Assembly (NCBI RefSeq): GCF_013340305.1
Contig: NZ_BLVP01000008.1
Span: 359,408 to 423,407, forward strand
DNA: 64,000 bases
DNA from: Desulfovibrio psychrotolerans
Lineage (GTDB): Bacteria; Desulfobacterota; Desulfovibrionia; Desulfovibrionales; Desulfovibrionaceae
Reading direction: 5' to 3'
Of this stretch, positions 52,571 through 61,258 are shown piece by piece. Position 1 is the stretch's first letter; each line of letters opens with the position of its first letter. A model generated the notes under the pieces. It was not told where the DNA came from. It saw only the letters and a list, made by a program, of their open reading frames with translations, and searched no databases. The position numbers were made by a program, and so were the translations under genes.

Positions 52571-55500
52571 CTATGTAGTTGAAGCGATGATAATATCCTC
52601 ATGCGAGAGCGGGACGGATGGGTTGACAGTGGCAATGTGGGTTCCGTCTCCATCTGAGTTTTCGTAATAGAGTTTGCCGGAAGTCTGTTCGTAGACAAAG
52701 CCCGGCGTTGCGCTGAACGCGTCGCCTGTATATGGAGTGGAAACGGTGGCGAAGTGGCTGCTGCTCAGTTGGCCCATGTTCAGGTTGCCGAAGGCGCCCC
52801 CAAAGAACAGGAAGGAATCTTCGCCCTTGGTGAAGTCGGCTATGGTGTCGCCGCCTTCATTGGGATTATCATACTTGAAGACATCATTGCCCGCGCCGCC
52901 CACAAGGTAGTCCCGTCCCAGACCGCCTATAATGGTGTCATTGCCCGCGCCGCCCAGAATGGTGTCGTGCCCCGCCCCGCCATAGATAGAGTCGTTGCCG
53001 CCCATCCCGTTGAGCAGGTTGTTCAGCACGTTGCCGTAAATTGTATCGTTGTGCTGGCTGCCCTGTACGTTGCCGATGAGATAGAGTTCATCGAATTCAT
53101 CGTTTTCGCCCGATGCATACCCTTCATCTAAATTGATATTGATGTACATTCCCACGGAGCGGTCCGATTCGCTGTAGTCCACCGTGTTCATGGCAGCTTC
53201 GCGCAGCAGGTTCTCGTAGATGGCAATGGTGGCATCTCCAATGCCGACGGCAAGGTCATTGGCGTAGCCATCGCCATTGAAGTCGCCGATGGTTACATCC
53301 GTGATGTTGTTCAGGTCCCGCAGCACATCAAGCTGCGGGAATACCGTTCCGCCACCCTGATTAAGGAAGACGGACACGGTGGTGGAGGTGGATGCCACGA
53401 TATCCAGATAGTTGTCCCCGCCGGGAGAACCGGCGTTCATATGGGCCAGCGCAACAGAGTTGACCGGGCCGTCAAAGTCATCGAGAATAACATAAGGGCT
53501 GGATTCAAAGGTGGTTCCGTTGCCGAGGAATACCTTCACCTCACTGCCTATGGCGGCAACCAGATCAATCTTTCCATCGCCGTTCACATCGCCAAGGGCA
53601 ATGTTGCTGACACTGCTTGCACCGGCCAGACTTACGCTGTCCCAGGTGGAGCCGTTGTAATGGTACACCCACAGATAACCGTCAGAGTCTATGGCGACCA
53701 CTTCCTTATAATTGCTATCTGCGGCATTCAGCTCGGCCACTTCCAAGATGTCATGGGGCGATGTGCCCAGTTCATCAATCGGAAGGATGTTGTTCCAATT
53801 GCCATTAGAAACCCAAGAGAGATAAGCATCATGGCGCACAACCACATCCTTGCTGCCGTTGCCGTCCACATCGGCAACGACAAACATACTCATGTCGGGG
53901 AAGGGCCCCTCTATGAAGTCAGAAATTTTTGTAAACGATCCTGATCCGTTGTTCTGGTAGAGGTGTATTCCATCGGAACTGCCGACAAGGATATCCAGAT
54001 CGCCGTCTCCGTCGATATCACTCACATCCATCACGCTGCCGCCCGACAGGGTGGGAAGGCTGTTGTCTATGAGATGGTTAGTGACCGTAGCAGTTCCGGT
54101 ATTGGGGTTGAAGCTGACAGACTTCCACCCCAAAGTCGTGGAAGTGCCGGTGTCTACGAGAAAAACGGCATCGGCGCGTCCGTCTCCGTTAAGGTCTGCC
54201 GCCATGCCGTCAGTGATATCCGGAGAGCCGCCAAAGTCGTCCTGAAGATTCATGGTGAGTATCAGATCTGTCTGGGAAGAGTGACCTTCTTTGTACCCCC
54301 AGAGCATATCATTGCCCGCACCGCCGTTCAGAAGGTCCATGCCGCGCAGCCCTATGAGGGTGTCATCGCCGCCCAGTCCGTACAGCAGGTCTGTTCCATT
54401 GGTGCCGATAATTCTGTCTGGCCCCTGCGTGCCGAGTTTTATGGCGACATCTCCCTGCGTGGTGGGAGGAGGCGTTGTTCCCGGTACGGTATCGTTATTG
54501 TTGGTTGAGGGCGTTGTCGGAGGCTGTGAGGGAGGTGTCGGCAGCGGCGCATTCTGAAAGAAGGAGCCGAGCAGACCGGAATTGCCGCCCAGGCCGCCTC
54601 CGCCAAGGCCCCCACCTAAACCACCGCCAAGGCCTCCACCTAAACCACCGCCTAAACCGCCGCCCAGACCGCCCAGCAGGCCCTGCGCAGGGTTGCCGCC
54701 GATCAGTCCGAGCGATTGACCGCCGGTGCCGCCCAATCCGCCCAACCCGCCCGGGCCACCCAGACCACCCGGTCCGGTTGCTCCGCCCAATCCACCCGGG
54801 CCGCCCAGCCCTGTTTGTCCGCCCGGCAGGCCCGTGCCGCCTGTTGGGTCGCCCGTTCCCCCTGTTCCTGCATCGGGGCCAAGCCCCTGTCCGAATCCTT
54901 GCAGATCGCCTTCAGGAGGCAGGTCGCCGCCGGTCTGCAGGGGGCTTTCGCCAATATCCTCACCGGAACCGCCTTCACCGCCTGTTCCGGCTGCTCCTCC
55001 TGCTGCGTCGCCGCCACCGCCATCCGGGCCGCCGTCAGAGCTGCCTGCGCCATCACCGCCGCCTGCACCATCCTGCTGGCTGCCGCCTTCATCGCCGGGA
55101 GCCCCCTGCGTGGGCGGCTCGCCCTGCGAAGTGAGCGGAGCATTGGAGCGGATGGCCTCGAAAAAGCTTTGCGGCAGGGTGAACACCTGCCCCATGGGCT
55201 GGCCCGGGGCAAGCGGAACGCCGCCGGTGGGAAAGGTTATGAGCTGCTGGTTGCCGAACTGGTCGGAGATGAGGATGGAGCGGCCGCCGGTAAGGTCTTC
55301 TGCGCCGTGGATTTCCTGCCCGTTGGGGAGAATTTGCGAGACGGTAATGGTGCCGCGGATGCCGATGGTGGCAAGGGGAGATTCCAGACGCACACCGTCC
55401 GGGTTGTCTTCCGCAATCTGGCCGGTGGCCATGCGGTAGGTGCCCTGCGCCATTTTAAAAAGAAAGCCGCCCCCGGCCGGGGCATTGGGGTCGTAGACAT

Positions 55501-55702
55501 AGGAGTCTACCGTGAGTTCGCTGGAAGGGCCCTGAGACAGAACGGTGTTGTCCGCAAAGCGAACCTCCACGGAGGCACCGTCTCCGGTTCTGATGATCTC
55601 GCCCTCAAACACATCGCTTCCGTTTTCAAGCACGCGTTCCGCACCGTTAAGCACGGCGACGACACGGCCGGAAAGGGCAACAACGCTTCCTACCTGTCCC
55701 AT
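52571..55702 (-). CDS. FecR-FG-GAP-RTX secreted protein, likely type I secretion substrate
   Basis: A 1043-residue calcium-binding exoprotein without a Sec signal. Order: a FecR-like domain (about 35-150, FEGEIIRTGDGASVEVRFADNT, LATIGIRGTITVS); a glycine-rich low-complexity linker (about 195-395, repeats of GGLGG); one RTX block near 440-475 (GLGGDDTLIG, NGGAGNDMLWG); FG-GAP/VCBS repeats (about 490-840) with DLNGDGRADAV, DIDGDGDLDILVG, DVNGDGKIDLVA and DFNGDG; and a second RTX block near 900-960 (GGNDSIYGGAGHDTILGGAG). A 60-residue C-terminus would carry the secretion signal. ATG 55702 has GGAGGAGG upstream. It is convergent with the ABC and HlyD genes, its likely exporter. It is probably an adhesin or matrix protein. 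Confidence 0.9.
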   Translation of the reverse strand: MGQVGSVVALSGRVVAVLNGAERVLENGSDVFEGEIIRTGDGASVEVRFADNTVLSQGPSSELTVDSYVYDPNAPAGGGFLFKMAQGTYRMATGQIAEDNPDGVRLESPLATIGIRGTITVSQILPNGQEIHGAEDLTGGRSILISDQFGNQQLITFPTGGVPLAPGQPMGQVFTLPQSFFEAIRSNAPLTSQGEPPTQGAPGDEGGSQQDGAGGGDGAGSSDGGPDGGGGDAAGGAAGTGGEGGSGEDIGESPLQTGGDLPPEGDLQGFGQGLGPDAGTGGTGDPTGGTGLPGGQTGLGGPGGLGGATGPGGLGGPGGLGGLGGTGGQSLGLIGGNPAQGLLGGLGGGLGGGLGGGLGGGLGGGLGGGGLGGNSGLLGSFFQNAPLPTPPSQPPTTPSTNNNDTVPGTTPPPTTQGDVAIKLGTQGPDRIIGTNGTDLLYGLGGDDTLIGLRGMDLLNGGAGNDMLWGYKEGHSSQTDLILTMNLQDDFGGSPDITDGMAADLNGDGRADAVFLVDTGTSTTLGWKSVSFNPNTGTATVTNHLIDNSLPTLSGGSVMDVSDIDGDGDLDILVGSSDGIHLYQNNGSGSFTKISDFIEGPFPDMSMFVVADVDGNGSKDVVVRHDAYLSWVSNGNWNNILPIDELGTSPHDILEVAELNAADSNYKEVVAIDSDGYLWVYHYNGSTWDSVSLAGASSVSNIALGDVNGDGKIDLVAAIGSEVKVFLGNGTTFESSPYVILDDFDGPVNSVALAHMNAGSPGGDNYLDIVASTSTTVSVFLNQGGGTVFPQLDVLRDLNNITDVTIGDFNGDGYANDLAVGIGDATIAIYENLLREAAMNTVDYSESDRSVGMYININLDEGYASGENDEFDELYLIGNVQGSQHNDTIYGNVLNNLLNGMGGNDSIYGGAGHDTILGGAGNDTIIGGLGRDYLVGGAGNDVFKYDNPNEGGDTIADFTKGEDSFLFFGGAFGNLNMGQLSSSHFATVSTPYTGDAFSATPGFVYEQTSGKLYYENSDGDGTHIATVNPSVPLSHEDIIIASTT

Positions 55703-55795
55703 GGCTACCTCCTCCCCCTGCATACAGACGGGAACTTGTATACAGTGTACTTGCTTGCAGGGAATAAGGCAATACTCTACACGGCGCAGGGCGAT

Positions 55796-56686
55796 TTACC
55801 GCCGGGCAGCCCTGAGCCCTTCTGCCGTATACAGGGCAAGGGCGGTCCATATGCAGACAAAGGAAACAAGGTGCACGGTGGTGAACTCTTCTTTGAAGAC
55901 AAAAACACCCAGTAGAAAGGCGATGCTGGGGGCTGCGTATTGCAGCAGACCGAGCGTTGCCAGCCGTATGCGCCGGGCACCGAATGCGAAGCCCACCAGC
56001 GGCAGCGATGTTGTTATTCCCGCGCCCATGAGCAGCAGGGTCTGCGCCGTGCCGGTCTGCCCGAATACCCCCGTGCCCTGCACGTGCAGCATGATCAGGT
56101 AGCCGAGTGCCACGGGAGTGAGCAGCAGGGTTTCAAACATAAGGCCGGGAATGGATTCCACATGCACCACCTTGCGCAGCAGGCCGTACAGGCTGAACGA
56201 AAAGGCGAGGGTGAGCGCAACCCATGGCAGTTCGCCCAGATGCAGGAGCCGGTAAACAACGCCCGCGCCCGCCAGCAGGATAGCCGCTTTTTGCCACGGA
56301 CGAAGCCTTTCGCGGAAGAAGACAAAGCCCAGCAGCACGTTGACCAGCGGGTTAATATAGTAGCCAAGGCTTGTTTCCAGCACCCGGCCGTTGTTCACAG
56401 CCCATATGTACAGCCACCAGTTTACGCCGATGAGGATGCTGCTGCATGTCATGGTGAGCTGGGTTTTTTTGGAGTGCAGAGCTGTGCGCAGTTCGTGCCA
56501 TCTTCCGGTGCAGGTGAGCAGAATGCCCACAAAGACCACGGACCACGCAATACGGTGGCACAGGATTTCCGTTGCCGGCACATTGTGCAGCAACTGCCAG
56601 TAGAGGGGCAGCAGCCCCCATAAAACAAAGGCCCCGCCAGCGGCGGCTACGCCTGCCGTTGTATTTTTGTCTGTCATATACCCCAT
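55796..56686 (-). CDS. rarD: RarD-type EamA transporter
   Basis: A 296-residue membrane protein with about ten helices. The sequence matches the RarD branch: AGGAFVLWGLLPLYWQLLHNVPATEILCHRIAWS at the N-terminus (in parts), NWWLYIWAVNNGRVLETSLGYYINPLVNVLLG, and RLRPWQKAAILLAGAGV. Its substrate is unknown; rarD was named for chloramphenicol sensitivity, without a firm function. AGGAG eight bases upstream supports ATG 56686; MTDKN three codons later is an alternative. It is 94 bp upstream of the RTX gene on the same strand. Confidence 0.92.
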   Translation of the reverse strand: MGYMTDKNTTAGVAAAGGAFVLWGLLPLYWQLLHNVPATEILCHRIAWSVVFVGILLTCTGRWHELRTALHSKKTQLTMTCSSILIGVNWWLYIWAVNNGRVLETSLGYYINPLVNVLLGFVFFRERLRPWQKAAILLAGAGVVYRLLHLGELPWVALTLAFSFSLYGLLRKVVHVESIPGLMFETLLLTPVALGYLIMLHVQGTGVFGQTGTAQTLLLMGAGITTSLPLVGFAFGARRIRLATLGLLQYAAPSIAFLLGVFVFKEEFTTVHLVSFVCIWTALALYTAEGLRAARR

Positions 56687-56722
56687 GACATGTGCTCCTG
56701 TGCCCCGGCGTATGGCGGGGGC

Positions 56723-56754
56723 AAAAAAAAAAGCCGGAACCCTGAGGTTCCGGC
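56723..56754 (-). terminator. Strong terminator after the SLOG-like gene
   Basis: A perfect 9-bp stem (GCCGGAACC at 56733-56741 with 56746-56754), a 4-nt loop and ten Ts on the minus strand (56723-56732). Confidence 0.95.
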
Positions 56755-56772
56755 GGAAGGGTGAGTGTCGCG

Positions 56773-57324
56773 TTATGAGAAAGACCGCGCGAACAACGCC
56801 TCTATGGCCTGAACCCCGTTTTCATCAATGAATCGGGTTCCGGTCGCGGTGAAGTGGCGATGGGTTATCACGGGGGCTTCCACCTGTTCCCATTTGTTCT
56901 TTTCCCAATGGAACCAAGCGTTCCGGGTCTGGTCGAACACAAAGAGCAGCTTGTTGCAGATTTTGGCGAATTCCGCTCCCCATCCGGTGCCGCCCTTGAC
57001 AGTGCCGTCTTCCTGGATATCGCCCACCACAAAAACCTCGTGCCCGCTGGAGACCTGCCAGCATATGGACTGCAGCACCTTGCGGAAGACGGGAGCGGTG
57101 GAATAGTTGCGGTTCATGAGCCGGGAAACATAGGTAAGGCTCACGTCCTTGAGGGCGAGTTCTTCGCTGGTGAGGACGCGCACGCCTCTGGTGCGGTCTA
57201 TCTTGTGCCCTTCAAAGCTGTAATTCACTTCCTGAAGGCCGTACTTTTCGGCGGTTTCACCGAAGCAGGTTTCCGTTCCGCGGGCACCACCGCTGTACAG
57301 GATGCACTCTTTGGGATCAAGCAT
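56773..57324 (-). CDS. SLOG/DprA-like Rossmann-fold protein
   Basis: A 183-residue protein. Near the N-terminus CILYSGGARGTETCFGETAEKYG has the SGGARGTE pattern typical of SLOG (SMF/DprA-LOG) domains, which bind nucleotide-like ligands. The distal part has EVFVVGDIQEDGTVKGGTGWGAEFA, where a second GGTGWGAE motif resembles the LOG phosphate loop, and then FDQTRNAWFHWEKNKWE. Related proteins occur both as housekeeping genes and as sensors in defence systems. ATG 57324 has GGAGGA upstream, so the 16 codons before it are leader. It is a single gene with its own terminator, and no effector is next to it. Confidence 0.7.
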   Translation of the reverse strand: MLDPKECILYSGGARGTETCFGETAEKYGLQEVNYSFEGHKIDRTRGVRVLTSEELALKDVSLTYVSRLMNRNYSTAPVFRKVLQSICWQVSSGHEVFVVGDIQEDGTVKGGTGWGAEFAKICNKLLFVFDQTRNAWFHWEKNKWEQVEAPVITHRHFTATGTRFIDENGVQAIEALFARSFS

Positions 57325-57463
57325 TCGTATTCCTCCGGCGTTGCAGAATGTTTCCCCGCCCACGGAAAGCACTGCGTCTGCACAGCATGCCGTTGCCGGG
57401 TATACGCATTATACTCAAAACACGATGGGTGTATAGTCCCAAAACGGGTGCGGTACCGGGTGG

Positions 57464-58903
57464 TTATCCGGCCTGAAGCTGCGGAATGGGATTATGCAGG
57501 GTGTGGACGATGCCTGTGCGGATGTGCGGCTCCACCTGCATGGTGCCGCTGCCCCGCAGCACCACAAGCCCGTAGGCGAGGGCAAGGTCCAGCTCCAGCC
57601 CTTGCTCCGGCATGGAGTGCGGGGGCGGAACGTCATCTGTTCCGCTTTCCGGAGACGGGCATAGCCGGAAGAGAAGCCGTCCGGTTTCGCCCTCCGCGGA
57701 GATGAGCGGATTGTGAATTTTCAGGGTGAGCATCCCGTTCTCCGTTGCGACGGATATGTTCAGTCTGGGCGGGTCTGCGCGAGGGACGGGGGCCTGATCG
57801 GGCTTTCCCCCTGAGTCTGCCCGGGCTGCACGTGCCCTATGCCCCTGCGCAAGGTGCCACAGGAGCAGGCTTATGAGCGCCTGCCTGATCATATGCGCCA
57901 TATTTTCCGGTATGGGCGTGACCTCGTGCTGCGGCGCAAGGACGGTAATCTCCGCATCGCCGCCGGGGGCCACAAGCGCAAATTCACTTACAGCCCGCCC
58001 TGCCGCGCGGCGTGCCAGCCGTACCGAGTCCTCGGCCTTTTCTGTGGTGACGGAGGGATTTCCCGAATGCTCCAGTGCTGCGGCCAGCTTTTCCACGGCA
58101 GCAGCCATGCTGTCTCCCGCTGTCCGCATGGTTTCCAGCATGCGCAAAATGCCTCTGCGGTCGCAGTAGGCTCGTACGGAGTCCATGGTGCAGCCGCTGG
58201 CGCGCGCGGCTTCGGCATTGTCCGGCAGCGGTTCAGCGAGCCTTCTGCGTATGTTCTGGCTGTTTTGCAACACAGTTGCCACGCCGTTGGTTGCGGCGTG
58301 CACCGTGTGCAGTGCTGCGCCGAGCAGCGCGTTTGTCTCGCCCGTGCCGGACATGTACTGCTCCAGCCGCCAAAGGGAGTCGCGTGATGTGTAGCGGATA
58401 AAGGCGGCGTTCCCGCCCGCCAGCGAGACGGGATGAATGTGCAGATCGGTGCGGTGTGTTTCCCCTTTCAGGGTAACGGTACAGTTGGGCAGATGCAGCG
58501 GGGTCATGCGGGCCATTGCCTGCGTCAGCTGTGCGGGGGAAACGGGCAAGGAGGGGAAGACCGTGCGGAAATCCGCTCCGTTATGGGGCTGGGTATCCGT
58601 GTCTGCCCATGCGGCGGCGTGACTGTTCCACAGGAGCAGGCGGGCATCGCAGTCCACCAGAACAAGGCCTTCCGGTATGGTTTGAAAGGCTGCCTGCAGT
58701 TGCTCGGCCGTCATGCGGACCTCGTTCCCGCTGCGGACAAGTTCGCGCCGCAGTGAGGAGGTCTGCCGCCACGCCCGCCGGAGCAGGGCAAGGGTGGCTG
58801 TCAGGCACATGAGCAGCAGTACAGAGAGCAGCCACGGGAGAAGGTCTGCGGAAGAGGGGGGCATGCCGTGGGGCGTTCCCGTGGTGGGCAGAGCGGTGTA
58901 CAT
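57464..58903 (-). CDS. Membrane-anchored PAS protein with degenerate kinase-like C-terminus
   Basis: A 479-residue protein. One membrane helix (about 22-42, LLPWLLSVLLLMCLTATLALL) is followed by a short coiled coil, a PAS domain (about 65-180, AFQTIPEGLVLVDCDARLLLWN), a helical region (200-300) and an ATPase-like tail (about 330-475). The tail has PENMAHMIRQALISLLLWHLAQ at the position of an N-box but without the Asn, no DxGxG, and ends GLELDLALAYGLVVLRGSGTMQVE, like the last strands of a GHKL domain. An ordinary H-box is not seen, so it is probably a non-catalytic relative of sensor kinases. There is no clear ribosome site. The membrane protein gene lies 111 bp upstream. Confidence 0.65.
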   Translation of the reverse strand: MYTALPTTGTPHGMPPSSADLLPWLLSVLLLMCLTATLALLRRAWRQTSSLRRELVRSGNEVRMTAEQLQAAFQTIPEGLVLVDCDARLLLWNSHAAAWADTDTQPHNGADFRTVFPSLPVSPAQLTQAMARMTPLHLPNCTVTLKGETHRTDLHIHPVSLAGGNAAFIRYTSRDSLWRLEQYMSGTGETNALLGAALHTVHAATNGVATVLQNSQNIRRRLAEPLPDNAEAARASGCTMDSVRAYCDRRGILRMLETMRTAGDSMAAAVEKLAAALEHSGNPSVTTEKAEDSVRLARRAAGRAVSEFALVAPGGDAEITVLAPQHEVTPIPENMAHMIRQALISLLLWHLAQGHRARAARADSGGKPDQAPVPRADPPRLNISVATENGMLTLKIHNPLISAEGETGRLLFRLCPSPESGTDDVPPPHSMPEQGLELDLALAYGLVVLRGSGTMQVEPHIRTGIVHTLHNPIPQLQAG

Positions 58904-59014
58904 GCGTGAGCTTAACGCGTGGAGGTGTTTTTGCGCAATGGAGGCGAAGAAAAAATCACCTTTCCGCGGAGCGGAAGGGGCGGCGCGCCGGCAGGTGCAC
59001 CGTGCTGGTTGCGG

Positions 59015-60142
59015 CTAGTGGATGCGCATGCGGCGGACGGCATCCGCCAGACTGGCGTTCATCCAGTGCAGGTCGCCCACGGTGAGGGGATAGAGGCCCG
59101 GCGTGAGGGAGGCAAGCGTGTACCGTTCTCCTTCCGTGGTGAGTACCTCCAGCCAGCAGCGCCCCTGGCGCGGCGCAATGACGCGGAAGGCGGCAATGCC
59201 GGAAAACGGAATGCTCGTATGCTCGCTTGGGGTATCCATGCAGTAGTGGCCGCAGTGCAGCCCCCCATGGTCTATATGGATATAGCGGGTGCAGAAAACA
59301 CCGTACATGAACCGCCACGATATCTGGTAGGCAAGAACGCCGCCCAGCAGTGCGGCGACAAAGCCTACCCAGTGGCTGCCCCCTTCGCGCAGTATTTCCA
59401 GAATGCCTATGGCACCTATGGCCAGCATGCCCAGCCCCACCAGCCCCATGAGCAGCAGAACCACCGTGCCCGGAGAGAGGGTCCATACCCATGAAAAGGA
59501 AGAACGTCCGCGTTCGTACCGGATGACGGAACCCGGAGGCGGCGACGGTGGGACTTCCGCAGTATCGGCAGGAAAGGGAAGGGTTGCCTCGCGGGTGAGT
59601 TCCAGACCTGCCTCGTCGTCCACAGGCAGGCCCGTTCGCGAGGCCAGAAGGTCGGCCAGCCGTGCAATTTCCTGCGGGGTGACAGAGGTGTCCAGCGTTT
59701 CAAAGCCCGAATCGCGCCGCACCACGTCCAGTGCGTAGCGGGGTTTGCCCGGTCTTTCATGGCGGAACTGGTCGCCGCGCTGAATTTCGCGCATGGAAAC
59801 GCGGATGACAGGTATCTTGCGGGTTACGCGCAGGCAGGCAATGTCGCTGAACGGGATGACGTACATATCCGGCTGCTGCCGCCCCACGACGTAGAGAGCC
59901 TTATCCGTCAGGTTGATCTCAAAGCTGCGCCGCTGGCTGCGCACCATGAATGCCACCAGAAAAAAGGCGCAGGACGCTATGAGCATGATGACGAACTGCA
60001 CCGGCTGGTGCACAAGCAGGGCGGCGGCAACGGCAAAGCCCGCTCCCAGCAGAACGCACGCACCAGTTGCTGCGGCGGGCACCGGACCGGGAACAAGGCG
60101 GATGACGGAACCGCTGTCTTCTGCAATACGTACAAGGCTCAT
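59015..60142 (-). CDS. Internally duplicated membrane protein with PH-like halves
   Basis: A 375-residue protein I cannot name. It consists of two similar halves. Each begins with SVIR, has a pair of membrane helices (about 25-65 and 230-275), and then a beta-rich soluble part with an almost repeated strand, IPFSDIACLRV near 96 and IPFSGIAAFRV near 317. The soluble parts resemble the bacterial PH-like domains of YdbT/YvcR-type membrane proteins, which is only a structural guess. The first half ends with a helical stretch (PQEIARLADLLASRTG). It precedes the degenerate sensor gene on the same strand. Confidence 0.7.
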   Translation of the reverse strand: MSLVRIAEDSGSVIRLVPGPVPAAATGACVLLGAGFAVAAALLVHQPVQFVIMLIASCAFFLVAFMVRSQRRSFEINLTDKALYVVGRQQPDMYVIPFSDIACLRVTRKIPVIRVSMREIQRGDQFRHERPGKPRYALDVVRRDSGFETLDTSVTPQEIARLADLLASRTGLPVDDEAGLELTREATLPFPADTAEVPPSPPPGSVIRYERGRSSFSWVWTLSPGTVVLLLMGLVGLGMLAIGAIGILEILREGGSHWVGFVAALLGGVLAYQISWRFMYGVFCTRYIHIDHGGLHCGHYCMDTPSEHTSIPFSGIAAFRVIAPRQGRCWLEVLTTEGERYTLASLTPGLYPLTVGDLHWMNASLADAVRRMRIH

Positions 60143-60310
60143 AGGCAGTTACTCTATAGGCAAGCGGGCCGCAGGGCAATGAAAAGCCGTGGGGTGGGGC
60201 CGGTCGGTTATCATTTTCGCGGCGGGTCGTTCTTTTGTCTGGCGGATGGAAGACACTCGGTATATACGGTGTGCGCATCCGCTGACAGGAGCAAAAAGAG
60301 GAGTCTGCCC

Positions 60311-61153
60311 ATGCTGCCCAACGTTCCCGTAATGAACATAGCCCATCGCGGTGCGCGTTCCGTATGCCCGGAAAACACCCTGCTGGCCGCCGGTATAGGT
60401 TTGGCCCATGGCGCGCATATGTGGGAGCTGGACGTAAGCATGACGGCGGACGGCGAACTGGTGATTGTGCACGATGACACGCTGGAACGCACGACTGACG
60501 TGGCACTTCGGCCGGAATTTGCTGCCCGTGCGCCGTGGCGCGTCTGCGATTTTACCCTTGCCGAACTGCGGACGCTGGACGCGGGGAGCTGGTTTTTGCA
60601 GACAGATCCCTTCGGGCAGATTGCTGCGGGGGGTGTGGATGCCAAAGACCGTGCCGCCTTTGCCGGACTGCGGGTGCCCACCCTGCGGGAAGGGTTGGAG
60701 TTTACCCGTGACGCGGACTGGTGCGTGAACGTGGAAATCAAGGACCACGAGCACCTCATTGGCCATGACACCATTGTGGAAGCCACATTGGAGCTTATCC
60801 GCGCCACGGACATGGCGGACAGGGTGCTGCTCTCCTCCTTCCAGCATCGTTATCTTATGGAAGCCGGACGCCGCATGCCGGGCATGCCGCTGGGCGTGCT
60901 GGTGGAGGAACCGCACGACATGGACCCGGTGGACCTTGTCCGCTCGCTCCGCGCGCACGCGTATCATCCGGAAACGGGGCTGTTCACGGAAGACGACGTG
61001 GCGCGTCTGCGCGATGCCGGATTTGGCGTGAATGTCTTCACCATCAACGATGCTGCGGAAATGGCCCGGCTTGTTGCATGGGGCGTAACCGGCCTGTTTA
61101 CCGATTTTCCCCTGCTGTGCCGCAGCGTGCTGCAGGGAGAGACTGCGGAGTAA
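60311..61153 (+). CDS. Glycerophosphodiester phosphodiesterase
   Basis: A 280-residue cytoplasmic enzyme that splits glycerophosphodiesters into glycerol-3-phosphate and an alcohol. The GDPD motifs are clear: NIAHRGARSVCPENTLLA near residue 9 (catalytic His), WELDVSMTADGELVIVHDDTLERTT near 38-62 with metal ligands, NVEIKDHE near 140, and LLSSFQHRYL near 175, with GVNVFTINDAAEMARLVAWGVTGLFTDFP (in parts) at the end. There is no signal peptide. The frame runs far upstream, but ATG 60311 has AGGAG and starts the domain. It is divergent from the minus-strand membrane gene. Confidence 0.95.
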   Translation: MLPNVPVMNIAHRGARSVCPENTLLAAGIGLAHGAHMWELDVSMTADGELVIVHDDTLERTTDVALRPEFAARAPWRVCDFTLAELRTLDAGSWFLQTDPFGQIAAGGVDAKDRAAFAGLRVPTLREGLEFTRDADWCVNVEIKDHEHLIGHDTIVEATLELIRATDMADRVLLSSFQHRYLMEAGRRMPGMPLGVLVEEPHDMDPVDLVRSLRAHAYHPETGLFTEDDVARLRDAGFGVNVFTINDAAEMARLVAWGVTGLFTDFPLLCRSVLQGETAE

Positions 61154-61258
61154 CGGGGTCGCAGCATTCCGGACCATTTGGATTTTCTGCGTTTCTTCCA
61201 GCGCGTGTCTGCCCGGCTGACTGCCTTTTTTTCGACCTCATATCCGGTTGGTGAATCC

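Noticed and set aside
52571-52961. Glycine-rich plus-strand frames opposite the RTX gene and its linker (also 54475-55915)
   Set aside because: Pro/Arg-rich frames are the expected antisense of GGLGG coding repeats. They are not genes.
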